From: Aquincola agrisoli
GTDB lineage: Bacteria; Pseudomonadota; Gammaproteobacteria; Burkholderiales; Burkholderiaceae_C
Direction: 5' to 3'
Assembly (NCBI RefSeq): GCF_036621135.1
Contig: NZ_JAZIBG010000024.1
Location: 124,001 to 188,000 of the forward strand
DNA length: 64,000 nucleotides
A program made the translations under genes and the position numbers. The notes beneath the pieces were generated by a model. The model searched no databases. It saw nothing but the letters and a program-made list of their open reading frames with translations, and was not told the DNA's origin. Position 1 is the stretch's first letter, and the number at the start of each line of letters is the position of its first letter. Shown piece by piece: positions 29,462-37,687 of the stretch.

Positions 29462-30871
29462 ATGAACCACATGAAACGATGGATCCGCTGGACACCGCTG
29501 GTCGCGGCCTTGGTGCTGGCCGGTTGCGCGACCGCCTTGCCGCCGGTGGAGGATCGGCAGCTGCCCGCCACGCCGGCCGCCTTCAAGGAAACCGACGGCC
29601 GCTGGGCCCGTGCCACGCCGGCCGAGGCGCAGCCGCGCGGCGAATGGTGGAAGAGCTTCGGCGACGCCGAGCTGGACCGCTGGGTCGAGCAGGCCGCCGA
29701 GCGCAACACCAGCATCCAGCAGGCCGCGGCGCGGCTGGCGCAGGCCCGGGCGCTGGCGCGTTCGGCCGACGCCAACCGCGCGCCGCAGGTCGGCGTGGGG
29801 GCGGGCGTGTCGCGCCAGGCCGGCGCCAACAACAACGGCGATGTCAACACGCTGGCCACCGCGGGGCTGACCCTGTCGTACGAGCTGGACCTGTTCGGCC
29901 GCCTGTCGCAGGCCAGCCAGGCCGCCGCGCTCGATGCGCAGGCCCGCGAAGCCTTGCTGCAGAGCGCGCGGCTGCTGGTGCAGGCCGAAACGGCGCAGAC
30001 CTACCTGGCGCTGCGTGTGCTCGATGCCGAGCGTGAGCTGGTGCGCGACACCGTGCTCGCCTACCGCGACACATTGCGGCTGACGGAGCGCCGCCAGCAG
30101 GCCGGCGACATCGCCGAGCTCGACGTGGCGCGCGTGCGCACCGAGGTGGCGGCCACCGAATCGGAGGCGCTGGCGCTCGACCAGCGCCGCGCGGTGCTGG
30201 AGCACGCGCTGGCCGTGCTGGTGGGTGAGGCGGCCTCGTCGTTCGAAGTGGCGCCGCAGGCCTGGTCGGCGAGCCTGCCGGTGATCCCGCCGGGCGTGCC
30301 CAGCACGGTGCTGCAGCGCCGGCCCGACGTGTCGGCCGCGCAGCGCAGCATGCTGGCCGCGCAGGCCCGCGTGGGCGTCGCGCAGGCGGCGTGGTTCCCG
30401 AGCGTGTCGCTCACGGCCCAAGGCGGCTATGCGTCGCCCGAGGTCGGTGACCTCTTCAGGTGGTCGATGCGCAGCTGGGGCATCGGCGCGCTGCTGTCGT
30501 TGCCGGTCTTCGACGGCGGCCGGCGCCAGGCGGGCGTCGACAGCGCGCGCGCCGAGCTCGACGGCGCGCTGGCCGGCTACCGCGAGCAGGTGCTGGTGGC
30601 CTTCAAGGACGTGGAAGACCAGCTCTCCACGCTGCGCCTGCTGGCCGACCAGGCCGAGGCGCAGTCGCGCGCGGTCGAGTCGGCCACGCGGGCCACCACG
30701 CTGTCGAACTCGCGCTACCGCAACGGCTTCGTCAGCCAGCTCGACCTGCTCGATGCCCAGCGCACCGAGCTGCGCAACCGGCGGCAGGCGCTGCAGGTGC
30801 GGGCGGCGCAGTACCAGGCGACCGTCGGCCTGGTGCGCGCCTTGGGCGGCGGCTGGAACGCTGGCGCTTGA
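29462..30871 (+). CDS. RND efflux outer-membrane lipoprotein (NodT/OprN family)
   Basis: A 469-residue TolC-like channel. The signal peptide ends with the lipobox LVLAGC (Cys22). Two OEP repeats follow, including GEWWKSFGDAELDRWVEQA, YELDLFGRL, GVPSTVLQRRPDVSAAQRSM and VFDGGRRQAGVDSARAEL. GAGGAG precedes the ATG, 14 bp after the pump gene. It completes the adaptor-pump-channel set. Confidence 0.95.
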   Translation: MNHMKRWIRWTPLVAALVLAGCATALPPVEDRQLPATPAAFKETDGRWARATPAEAQPRGEWWKSFGDAELDRWVEQAAERNTSIQQAAARLAQARALARSADANRAPQVGVGAGVSRQAGANNNGDVNTLATAGLTLSYELDLFGRLSQASQAAALDAQAREALLQSARLLVQAETAQTYLALRVLDAERELVRDTVLAYRDTLRLTERRQQAGDIAELDVARVRTEVAATESEALALDQRRAVLEHALAVLVGEAASSFEVAPQAWSASLPVIPPGVPSTVLQRRPDVSAAQRSMLAAQARVGVAQAAWFPSVSLTAQGGYASPEVGDLFRWSMRSWGIGALLSLPVFDGGRRQAGVDSARAELDGALAGYREQVLVAFKDVEDQLSTLRLLADQAEAQSRAVESATRATTLSNSRYRNGFVSQLDLLDAQRTELRNRRQALQVRAAQYQATVGLVRALGGGWNAGA

Positions 30872-30968
30872 AGAAGCGCCCGGCGGCCGCCATCTGATCA
30901 CACGACCTTGCTGGCGTGACAGCCATCCCGCCGAGGGCCTGCCGGGCGCACACTGTGATCGACCTGCC

Positions 30969-31787
30969 ATGCCGATGATCGTCGCCACCGTTCTTGCGCT
31001 GCTGCTGGCCCTGTGGTTCCTGGGGCAGCCGTGGCTGGCCGAGCGCCGCCGGCGCCGTTGGCGGGCACAGCCGTTCCCGGCGGCATGGCGGCGCATCCTG
31101 CGCCGGCGCGTGCCGCTGGCGGGCCGCCTGCCGGCGCCGCTGCAGCTGCAGCTCAAGCAGCGCATCAACGAGTTCCTGGCGGAAGTGCCCTTCATCGGCT
31201 GCAACGGCCTGAAGGTCACCGACGAGATGCGCGTCACCGTCGCCGCGCAGGCGAGCCTGCTGCTGCTCAACCGGCCCGGCGTGCGCTTCGATGCCTTGCG
31301 GCAGGTGCTGCTGTACCCCGGCGCTTTCGTGGTCGACCGCGTGCGCACCGGCGATGCCGGCGTGCAGCACGACGACCGGCGCGTGCTGTCGGGCGAATCG
31401 TGGTCGCAGGGCCAGGTGCTGCTGTCGTGGGCCGACGTGCTGCAAGGGGCCGGCGATCCCGGTGACGGCCGCAACGTGGTGATCCACGAGTTCGCGCACC
31501 AGCTCGACCAGGCCAACGGCGCGGCCAACGGCGCCCCCGCACTGGCGCGCCGCAGCCACTATGCGCGCTGGTCGCAGGTGCTGGGCACCGCGTTCGCCGA
31601 ACTGCGGCACCGGCATGCGGTGGGCGAGCCCACGCTGTTCGACGCCTACGGCGCCACCGAGCCGGCCGAGTTCTTCGCGGTCGCGTCGGAGGTGTTTTTC
31701 GAGCAGCCGGTGCGCATGGCGGCCGAGCACCCGGCGCTGTATGCCGAGTTCAGGTTGTACTACCAGGTCGATCCGGCCGCCTGGTGA
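30969..31787 (+). CDS. mtfA: MtfA-family zinc peptidase (M90)
   Basis: A 272-residue protein related to E. coli MtfA, a zinc aminopeptidase that binds the glucose regulator Mlc. The zinc motif HExxH is VIHEFAHQLD, followed by a distal Glu in EPAEFFAVASEVFFE. An N-terminal hydrophobic stretch (MIVATVLALLLALWFLG) could anchor it in the membrane. The ATG at 30969 has a poor ribosome-binding site. It stands alone after the efflux operon and converges with the reductase gene, 9 bp away. Confidence 0.9.
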   Translation: MPMIVATVLALLLALWFLGQPWLAERRRRRWRAQPFPAAWRRILRRRVPLAGRLPAPLQLQLKQRINEFLAEVPFIGCNGLKVTDEMRVTVAAQASLLLLNRPGVRFDALRQVLLYPGAFVVDRVRTGDAGVQHDDRRVLSGESWSQGQVLLSWADVLQGAGDPGDGRNVVIHEFAHQLDQANGAANGAPALARRSHYARWSQVLGTAFAELRHRHAVGEPTLFDAYGATEPAEFFAVASEVFFEQPVRMAAEHPALYAEFRLYYQVDPAAW

Positions 31788-31796
31788 GCACGTTCC

Positions 31797-32744
31797 TCAG
31801 AGGTCGAGCGTGACGCCCCCGCGGGCGCGCGACACGCACAGCATCATCCGGTCCTGCCGCGCCGCAGGGCCAAGCACCACGTCGCGGTGGATCACCACGC
31901 CGTCGCGGTAGCCGCATTCGCACGCGCCGCACACGCCCAGTTCGCACGACGAAGGCAGCGACAGGCCGTGCTCGCGCAGCACGGCCAGCGCGGAGCGGTC
32001 GGCGGGCACACGCAGCGTCTGGCCGGTGGAGGCCACCGTGACGTCGAAGGGCTCGGGTTTGAAGTGCTCGTCCAGCGTCGGCTGGAAGACCTCGAAGTGC
32101 CGCTGCGCGTCCGGCCAGTGCGCGGTGGCGTCTCGCACGGCGTCGATCAGGCGCGCGGGGCCGCAGCAGTAGAGGTGCATGCCCGGCTCGGGCGGCGGCA
32201 GCGCCGCGGCATCGAAGCGCACGCGCGGCACGGTGTCGCCGAACCAGGTGTGCAGGGCCAGCCCTTCGATGCTGCGCACGGCCCCCAGCAGGGGCGCTGT
32301 CGCCTCGCTGCGCGCGCAGTAGTGCAGCGTGACGGACTCGCCGCGCCGCAGCGCGGCCTGCGCCATCGGCACGAAGGGCGTGACGCCGATGCCGCCGGCC
32401 ACGAACACGTGGCGCGCGGCGCCCGCGGCCAGCGGGAAGTTGTTGCGCGGCGCGCTGACCCCGATCGCCATGCCGGCTTCCACGTGCGCGTGCAGCCACC
32501 GCGAGGCGCCGCGGCCGGGCGCCTCGCGCTTGATCGCGATGCGGTACGCGCCGGCGTCGTCGGGGTCGCCGCACAGCGAGTACTGGCGGATGCGGCCGTC
32601 CGGCAGGTGCACGTCGACATGCGCGCCGGGCGAAGGCGGGGGCAGCTGCGGGCGCCGGGGGTGGCGCAGCTCCAGGTGCATCACCTCGTCCGTCTCGCGG
32701 CGGACCGCTGCGACGGTGAGCTTCATGACAAGTCGGGCGGTCAT
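31797..32744 (-). CDS. PDR/VanB-type oxidoreductase (flavin plus 2Fe-2S reductase)
   Basis: A 315-residue electron-transfer protein of the phthalate dioxygenase reductase class. The flavin domain has RQYSLCGDP, the NAD domain GGIGVTPFVPMAQAAL and CCGPARL, and the C-terminal plant-type ferredoxin domain has its cluster ligands in SSCELGVCGACECG and MLCVSRA. Such reductases normally feed a Rieske or P450 oxygenase, but none is present here. It is the last gene of the TRAP operon, 23 bp after the MOSC gene. An internal ATG at 32726 is an alternative start. Confidence 0.92.
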   Translation of the reverse strand: MTARLVMKLTVAAVRRETDEVMHLELRHPRRPQLPPPSPGAHVDVHLPDGRIRQYSLCGDPDDAGAYRIAIKREAPGRGASRWLHAHVEAGMAIGVSAPRNNFPLAAGAARHVFVAGGIGVTPFVPMAQAALRRGESVTLHYCARSEATAPLLGAVRSIEGLALHTWFGDTVPRVRFDAAALPPPEPGMHLYCCGPARLIDAVRDATAHWPDAQRHFEVFQPTLDEHFKPEPFDVTVASTGQTLRVPADRSALAVLREHGLSLPSSCELGVCGACECGYRDGVVIHRDVVLGPAARQDRMMLCVSRARGGVTLDL

Positions 32745-32767
32745 GGCGTGGCGTGCGCGGGCGGGCT

Positions 32768-33262
32768 TCAGTCCAGCGGCTCGATCACGTCGCCCTGGCG
32801 CACCACGCCGCCCACCTCGATCGAGCAGTTCAGCCCCGAGCGGTTGTACAGCGGCAGGTACAGCGGCAGGCCGAGCAGCTCGTCGAGGTACTTGCAGGGG
32901 AAGTTGAGCCGTCCGCCGCGCAGCACCACCTCGCCCACGCGGAAGCGCTTGCCGACGAGGTGGTTGAGCGGCACGCCCTGCACCGTGAAGTTGCGCCGGT
33001 GGTCCGCGGGGGTCAGCGCGATCGGGCCGTCCTGCAGCGGGGGATCGTTCTTCGCCAGGGCGGCCAGCGTCTCCGCCTCGAACAGCGTCACCTCGCGGAT
33101 GTCGGGCTTGGCCGAGTAGGTGCCGGTCTTCAGGTAGTAGCGGTCGCCCACGATGCCCTGGCCCGCCACGCAGGTGGCCTCGGGCACTTCCTCCATCTCG
33201 TGCGAGGCGGCGGGGGCGATGTGGATGTGCAGCAGCTTGCCGCCGGTCCAGTCGGTGGTCAT
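32768..33262 (-). CDS. MOSC-domain protein
   Basis: A 164-residue stand-alone MOSC (molybdenum cofactor sulfurase C-terminal) domain protein. The conserved Cys is in GGRLNFPCKYLDELLG, and the fold begins with KLLHIHIAPAA and continues through GIVGDRYYLKTGTYS. MOSC proteins carry sulfur or bind molybdenum cofactor; YiiM-like ones reduce N-hydroxylated compounds using an electron-transfer partner, which would fit the reductase next door. AAGGAGA precedes the ATG. It lies 23 bp after the TRAP large permease. Confidence 0.88.
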   Translation of the reverse strand: MTTDWTGGKLLHIHIAPAASHEMEEVPEATCVAGQGIVGDRYYLKTGTYSAKPDIREVTLFEAETLAALAKNDPPLQDGPIALTPADHRRNFTVQGVPLNHLVGKRFRVGEVVLRGGRLNFPCKYLDELLGLPLYLPLYNRSGLNCSIEVGGVVRQGDVIEPLD

Positions 33263-33285
33263 CGGGTCTCCTTGTGAAAGCAAGT

Positions 33286-35124
33286 TCAGCGGTACAGCAC
33301 CTGCGGCAGCCACAGCCCGATCGGCGGGAAGGCATACAGCACGAACAGCGCGACGATCTGCAGGCCCATGAAGGGCAGCATGCCCGCGAAGATCTGGTTG
33401 AGCGTGACGTGCGGCGGCGAGATGCCCTTCAGGTAGAAGGCGGCCATGGCCACCGGCGGCGACAGGTAGGCCGTCTGCAGGTTCAGCGCCACCAGCAGGC
33501 CGAAGAACAGCGGATCGACGCCGAAGTGGCCGAGCAGCGGCACGAAGATCGGCATGAAGATCACGATGATCTCCGTCCACTCCAGCGGCCAGCCCAGCAG
33601 GAAGATGATGGCCTGCGCCAGCAGCAGGAACTGCAGCTTGGTCAGGCCCAGCGACAGCACCCAGCGCTCGATGATGTCCTGCCCGCCCAGCAGCGCGAAA
33701 GCCGCCGAGAAGATCGCCGAGCCGACGAAGAGCCAGCACACCATGCTGCTGGTCTTGCCGGTGAGGTAGACCGACTCGCGCACCACCGGCAGGCTCAGGC
33801 GCCGGTACATCGCGGCCAGCAGCGCGCCGCCGAAGGCGCCCACCGCGGCGGCCTCGGTGGGCGTGGCCAGGCCCATCACGATGCTGCCCAGCACGCCCGC
33901 CATCAGGAAGGCGAGCGGGAAGAACGATCCGGCCAGCATCTTCAGGATCTCCAGGTGCTCGAAATCGAGCCGGGCATAGAACCACAGCAGCGCGAGCAGC
34001 AGCACGCCGCCCGCGATCCAGGGCGCGGTGCCGGAGAGCATCGACGCCGGGGCCTCGGGCGTGCCGGCCTGCGGGGCCGCGGCATCGACCGGGGCGCCGA
34101 GGCTGAACATGTCCTGCGGCTCGGCTTCGCTCGCCACCGCTGCCGGCATGGCGGCGCCCAGGCTGGCCAGCGGACCGATCGTGCCGGCGGCGGGCCATTG
34201 GGCCAGCGTGAAGGCGCTCAGCAGCATCACCACGGGGAACGCGAACGTGGCGATCTCCAGCGACGCCCGGCGCAGTTGCGGGCGCAGGGCGCGGGTGCGC
34301 AGCGCGTGCCAGAGCACCGGCAGCACGCGGCTGCGCCCGTCGGCCCCCATCGCCTGCACGGCGGGCGAGAGCGTGATCACGCGCTCGGATTCGGGCAGCG
34401 GCGGCATCAGCGCGGGCTTGAGCTTGGCCAGCACGATCACGTAGCCGACGTACAGCAGCGCCAGCATCAGGCCCGGGAAGACCGCGCCCGCGTACAGCTG
34501 CACCACCGACACGCCCGCCGTCGCGCTGTAGACGATCAGCAGCACCGACGGCGGCAGCAGCACGCCCAGGCAGCCGCCTGCCGTGATGGCGCCGGCGACC
34601 ACCTTCGGGTCGTAGCCGGCGCGCAGCATCGCCGGCATGGCCAGCAGGCCCATCAGCGTGATGACCGCGCCCACGATGCCGGTGGCCGTCGCGAAGATCG
34701 CGCAGGTGAAGAGCGTGGCCACGGCCAGCGAGCCCGGCACCCGGAACATCGCCAGGTGCAGGCTGCGGAAGAGCTTGGCGATCAGGTTCGCGCGCTCGAC
34801 CAGGTAGCCCATGAAGACGAACAGCGGCACCGAGATCAGCACGTCGTTGGTCACCACCGAATACGCGCGCTGCACCATCAGCTCCAGCGTCAGCCGCCAG
34901 GCGGTGCCCGGCTCGACCCGCCAGTAGGCGATGAACGTGAAGATCATGCCCATGCCCATCAGCGTGAAGGCGGTGGGAAAGCCCAGCATGATGGCCACCA
35001 CGATCAGCGCCAGCATCAGCAGCCCGATGTGGCCGTTCTCCAGCGCACCCCACGGCGTGAGCACCATGGCCATCAGCACGACGAGCGACATGATGGACAG
35101 GCCGAACCAGAGTTCCTTCTTCAT
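33286..35124 (-). CDS. TRAP transporter large permease (DctM type, long form)
   Basis: A 612-residue inner-membrane subunit with a dozen or more membrane segments. It carries DctM landmarks (GFPTAFTLMGMGMIFTFIAY, VPLFVFMGYLVERA, and TGIVGAVITLMGLLAMPAML). It is about 170 residues longer than ordinary DctM; the extra part (about residues 270-410) contains a Pro/Ala-rich stretch and additional hydrophobic segments. The ATG overlaps the small-subunit stop as ATGA. Confidence 0.93.
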   Translation of the reverse strand: MKKELWFGLSIMSLVVLMAMVLTPWGALENGHIGLLMLALIVVAIMLGFPTAFTLMGMGMIFTFIAYWRVEPGTAWRLTLELMVQRAYSVVTNDVLISVPLFVFMGYLVERANLIAKLFRSLHLAMFRVPGSLAVATLFTCAIFATATGIVGAVITLMGLLAMPAMLRAGYDPKVVAGAITAGGCLGVLLPPSVLLIVYSATAGVSVVQLYAGAVFPGLMLALLYVGYVIVLAKLKPALMPPLPESERVITLSPAVQAMGADGRSRVLPVLWHALRTRALRPQLRRASLEIATFAFPVVMLLSAFTLAQWPAAGTIGPLASLGAAMPAAVASEAEPQDMFSLGAPVDAAAPQAGTPEAPASMLSGTAPWIAGGVLLLALLWFYARLDFEHLEILKMLAGSFFPLAFLMAGVLGSIVMGLATPTEAAAVGAFGGALLAAMYRRLSLPVVRESVYLTGKTSSMVCWLFVGSAIFSAAFALLGGQDIIERWVLSLGLTKLQFLLLAQAIIFLLGWPLEWTEIIVIFMPIFVPLLGHFGVDPLFFGLLVALNLQTAYLSPPVAMAAFYLKGISPPHVTLNQIFAGMLPFMGLQIVALFVLYAFPPIGLWLPQVLYR

Positions 35125-35699
35125 GGCGTGCCCTCCTCGCGGACCAGGGCCTTGAGCTTGTCGACGTCGACCTCCTCCACGTCCTGCTCGCGCGGCGCCC
35201 AGTGCCCGCTGCGCAGGCAGGCGATGCAGCGCAGCACCTCGGCCGCACCCTGCATCAGCAGCAGCGCGCCGGCCAGCGGGATGAGCATCTTCACCGGGTA
35301 GATCGGCGGGCCGTCGGCGGTGTTGGCCGAGTGCTCGCGCACCGCCCACGATTCGCCGGCGAAGCCCCATCCGGCCCACATCAGCGCGAGCACGCCGGGG
35401 CAGAAGAAGAGGCCGTACAGCAGCAGGTCGAGCCCGGCCTGCACCCGCGGCGGCAGGAAGCCGTAGAGGATGTCGCCGCGCACGTGGTTCTCCTTGGCCA
35501 GCGTGTACGCGCCGCCCATCAGGAAGACCGCGCCGTAGCACATGATCGACACGTCGAAGACCCAGTCGTGCGGGTTGCCCAGCACGTAGCGGCTGAAGAC
35601 CTCGTAGACCATGATGGCGACCAGCACCACGATCAGCCAGGCGAAGGCCTGGCCGACGCGGGTGGACAGCCGGTCGGCAAAACGCAGGTAGGCGTTCAT
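35121..35699 (-). CDS. TRAP transporter small permease (DctQ type)
   Basis: A 192-residue four-helix membrane protein (AWLIVVLVAIMVYEVFSRY in the first segment, and MCYGAVFLMGGAYTLAKENHVRGD at the typical conserved loop). It is coupled to the large subunit by an ATGA overlap and lies 20 bp after the binding-protein gene. An acidic C-terminal tail (VEEVDVDKLKALVREE) is cytoplasmic. Confidence 0.92.
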   Translation of the reverse strand: MNAYLRFADRLSTRVGQAFAWLIVVLVAIMVYEVFSRYVLGNPHDWVFDVSIMCYGAVFLMGGAYTLAKENHVRGDILYGFLPPRVQAGLDLLLYGLFFCPGVLALMWAGWGFAGESWAVREHSANTADGPPIYPVKMLIPLAGALLLMQGAAEVLRCIACLRSGHWAPREQDVEEVDVDKLKALVREEGTP

Positions 35700-35719
35700 G
35701 GCGGCATGCCGGCGGCCGT

Positions 35720-36850
35720 TCAGCCCAGGAACTTGCGGTAGGGCGCCTGGGCGTCCACCGTCATGATCTCGGACCAGTAGACGACCTTCTTGGCCCAGGC
35801 CTTCTGCGAGTCGATGATCTTCGCGAAGAGCGGGTTCTCCGCGCTGCGGTGGGCGATCACGCGTGTCCACGCATCGAGCTGCGCGGCCAGGATCGACGCC
35901 GGCGTGCGGTGCACCTTCACGCCGTTCTTCGACTGCATGTCGATCAGGTCGGTCGACATGCGGTCCATCGATTTCCATGCGATGTCGCTGTTGGAGGCGA
36001 GCACCGCGGTGTGCACCGCCTCCTTCATCTCGGCCGGCAGCGCGTCGAACTTGGCCTTGTTGAACAGCAGCTCGAAGAGCGTGTTGGCCATGTGGTAGCT
36101 CTGCAGGTAGTAGTTCTTGGCCACGTCGGGGAAGCCCACCAGGCGGTCGTCGGTCGGGTTGGCGTACTCGGCGGCGTCGATCACGCCGCGCTCCAGCGCC
36201 GGCAGGGTGTCGGTGGGGGCCATCTGCACCGGCGCGGCACCCAGCTCCTTCATCATGTCGACGGCCAGGCCGGCGGTGCGGTACTTCAGACCCTTGAGGT
36301 CGTCGGGGCCCTTGATCTCCTTGCGGAACCAGCCGAAGGGCTCGGTGATGACCGAGCCGTGCAGGAACGAGACGACCTCCAGCTTGGCCGCGGCAAGCAG
36401 CTCGGCATACAGCTGCTTGCCGCCGCCGTGCTCCACCCAGCCCAGCAGCTGGTTGGAGTCCATGCCGAAGTTGGGGCCGGCGCCGAAGAGGCCGAAGGCG
36501 GTGTTGCGGCCGAAGCCGAACACCGGCAGCGTGTGGCCGCCGTCGAGCGTGCCCTTCGAGACGGCGTCGGGCACCTGGAAAGGCGGCACCACGGCGCCCG
36601 AGGCCAGCATCTGTATCTTCAGCTTGCCGCCGGTGTTCTGCTCGATGCGGCGGCAGGTGTCCACCGCGAACTCCTGGAAGATGACCTTGGCGGGCCAGGC
36701 GCTCTGGAAGCGCCAGGTGGTGGTCTGCGCGACCGACACCGCGGGCGCCGCGAGGCCGGCGCTTGCGGCCACCGCCACCTTCAGGGCAGTACGTCGGCTG
36801 GCCGCAGCGGGCGCGGCGGGAGACTGGGCTGGGCGGGACGGCAAGGCCAT
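35720..36850 (-). CDS. TRAP transporter solute-binding protein (DctP type), Tat signal
   Basis: A 376-residue periplasmic receptor. SRRTALKVAVAASAGLAAPA is a twin-arginine signal, as in several TRAP receptors. The mature domain starts QTTTWRFQSAWPAKVIFQEF and contains the carboxylate-binding region around GPDDLKGLKYRTAGLAVDMMKELGA (Arg expected to bind a carboxylate) and GVIDAAEYANPTDD. This class imports organic acids; the substrate here is unknown. The ATG at 36850 is preferred to a GTG at 36880, which lies inside the operator. Confidence 0.93.
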   Translation of the reverse strand: MALPSRPAQSPAAPAAASRRTALKVAVAASAGLAAPAVSVAQTTTWRFQSAWPAKVIFQEFAVDTCRRIEQNTGGKLKIQMLASGAVVPPFQVPDAVSKGTLDGGHTLPVFGFGRNTAFGLFGAGPNFGMDSNQLLGWVEHGGGKQLYAELLAAAKLEVVSFLHGSVITEPFGWFRKEIKGPDDLKGLKYRTAGLAVDMMKELGAAPVQMAPTDTLPALERGVIDAAEYANPTDDRLVGFPDVAKNYYLQSYHMANTLFELLFNKAKFDALPAEMKEAVHTAVLASNSDIAWKSMDRMSTDLIDMQSKNGVKVHRTPASILAAQLDAWTRVIAHRSAENPLFAKIIDSQKAWAKKVVYWSEIMTVDAQAPYRKFLG

Positions 36851-36860
36851 GGCAGAACAC

Positions 36861-36884
36861 TCCAGTGGATAAATCTCCACTGGA
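36861..36884. promoter_or_regulatory. Operator box 1 of the TRAP operon (XRE-cupin site)
   Basis: TCCAGTGGA-TAAATC-TCCACTGGA, a perfect 9-bp inverted repeat with core GTGGA-N6-TCCAC (36865-36880). It ends 15 bp before the binding-protein ATG and covers the start predicted from the sigma-54 promoter. Two more copies of the core lie at 36909 and 37634. Confidence 0.75.
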
Positions 36885-36886
36885 TG

Positions 36887-36902
36887 AGCAATGCCCGTGC
36901 CA
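36887..36902 (-). promoter_or_regulatory. Sigma-54 promoter of the TRAP operon
   Basis: Minus strand TGGCACGGGCATTGCT matches every specified position of the consensus TGGCACG-N4-TTGCW. Transcription would start near 36876, about 26 bp before the first gene. No sigma-54 activator gene lies next to it. Confidence 0.78.
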
Positions 36903-36908
36903 CGTTAA

Positions 36909-36924
36909 GTGGAGGTTTTTCCAC
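36909..36924. promoter_or_regulatory. Operator box 2 of the TRAP operon
   Basis: GTGGA-GGTTTT-TCCAC, the same core and spacing as box 1 and 44 bp from it (about four helical turns). It lies just upstream of the -24 element, so the two boxes flank the promoter. Confidence 0.68.
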
Positions 36925-37004
36925 CAAAGGAAACACCCGAACGAGGCATGGCCGCACGCCGGCGGTGCCGGCTGGCCCGGCGCCGCACCATCCGCGCGCG
37001 GTGG

Positions 37005-37619
37005 TCAGCGCCGCAGCCGGCTGCTGTCGATCACGAGGAAGTACTGGCAGTCGCCCTGGCCGGGGTTGAAGAACTGGTGGGTGGCGGCGGCCTGGAAGAA
37101 GATCGCGTCGCCCGCCTCGAGCCGGTGCGTCGCTTGGCCCACGCTGGCTTCCAGGGTGCCGGTGAGCACGTAGATGTACTCCTCGGTGCCGCGTCGGTGC
37201 GCCGACAGCTCGCCGGTGGTGGCGCCGCTCGGCAGCGTGCTGAGCACCCAGTCGATGCCGCGGCCGGGCAGGATGGGCGAGAGGCAGCGGCGGGTGAAGC
37301 CGGATTCCCGGTCCTGGATCACCGGCTGCACGCGGGCGGGCAGCAGCACGACCTCCTGCTCCTCCTGCTCGGCCAGCAGGTCGGAGAAGGTGATGTCGAG
37401 CGCCACGGCGATCTTGGAGAGCACCGAGGTCGACGGCGTGGCCTCGGCGCGCTCCACCTTCGAGATCATCGAGCGGCTCACGCCCGACAGCTCGGCCAGC
37501 CGCTCGATCGACAGGTGGGCGCGGCGACGGCGGTCGCGCAGGGCCTGCGAGAGCCGCGCGAGATGGTCGGAAGGCTCCTCCACCCGAGTGGACGTTTTCT
37601 TGGCGGGGGCCTTCTTCAT
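37005..37619 (-). CDS. XRE-family regulator with C-terminal cupin domain
   Basis: A 204-residue regulator. Residues 22-75 form the helix-turn-helix (RLSQALRDRRRRAHLSIERL, then GVSRSMISKVERAEATPST). Residues 125-200 form a cupin (TTGELSAHRRGTEEYIYVLTG, and AGDAIFFQAAATHQFFNPG), the usual small-molecule sensor of this family. It lies 154 bp upstream of the TRAP operon in the same direction. A copy of the GTGGA-N6-TCCA motif sits 15 bp before its own start codon, exactly as at the TRAP operon, so it probably represses both. Confidence 0.92.
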   Translation of the reverse strand: MKKAPAKKTSTRVEEPSDHLARLSQALRDRRRRAHLSIERLAELSGVSRSMISKVERAEATPSTSVLSKIAVALDITFSDLLAEQEEQEVVLLPARVQPVIQDRESGFTRRCLSPILPGRGIDWVLSTLPSGATTGELSAHRRGTEEYIYVLTGTLEASVGQATHRLEAGDAIFFQAAATHQFFNPGQGDCQYFLVIDSSRLRR

Positions 37620-37633
37620 CGGGTGCCGTGCTG

Positions 37634-37649
37634 GTGGAAATTATTCCAA
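37634..37649. promoter_or_regulatory. Operator box 3 at the XRE-cupin gene
   Basis: GTGGA-AATTAT-TCCAA, one base off the core of boxes 1 and 2, in an AT-rich patch that probably includes the promoter (minus strand GAATAAT). It starts 15 bp upstream of the ATG, the same offset as box 1, and suggests autoregulation. Confidence 0.65.
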
Positions 37650-37687
37650 TTTTAGGCGTGCCCCACGGCGGGCGGCTGCGCTATGCG

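Noticed and set aside
36850..36880. Earlier GTG start for the TRAP binding protein
   Set aside because: It would lie inside the operator palindrome and upstream of the predicted transcript's ribosome-binding region, and it extends beyond the normal Tat signal.
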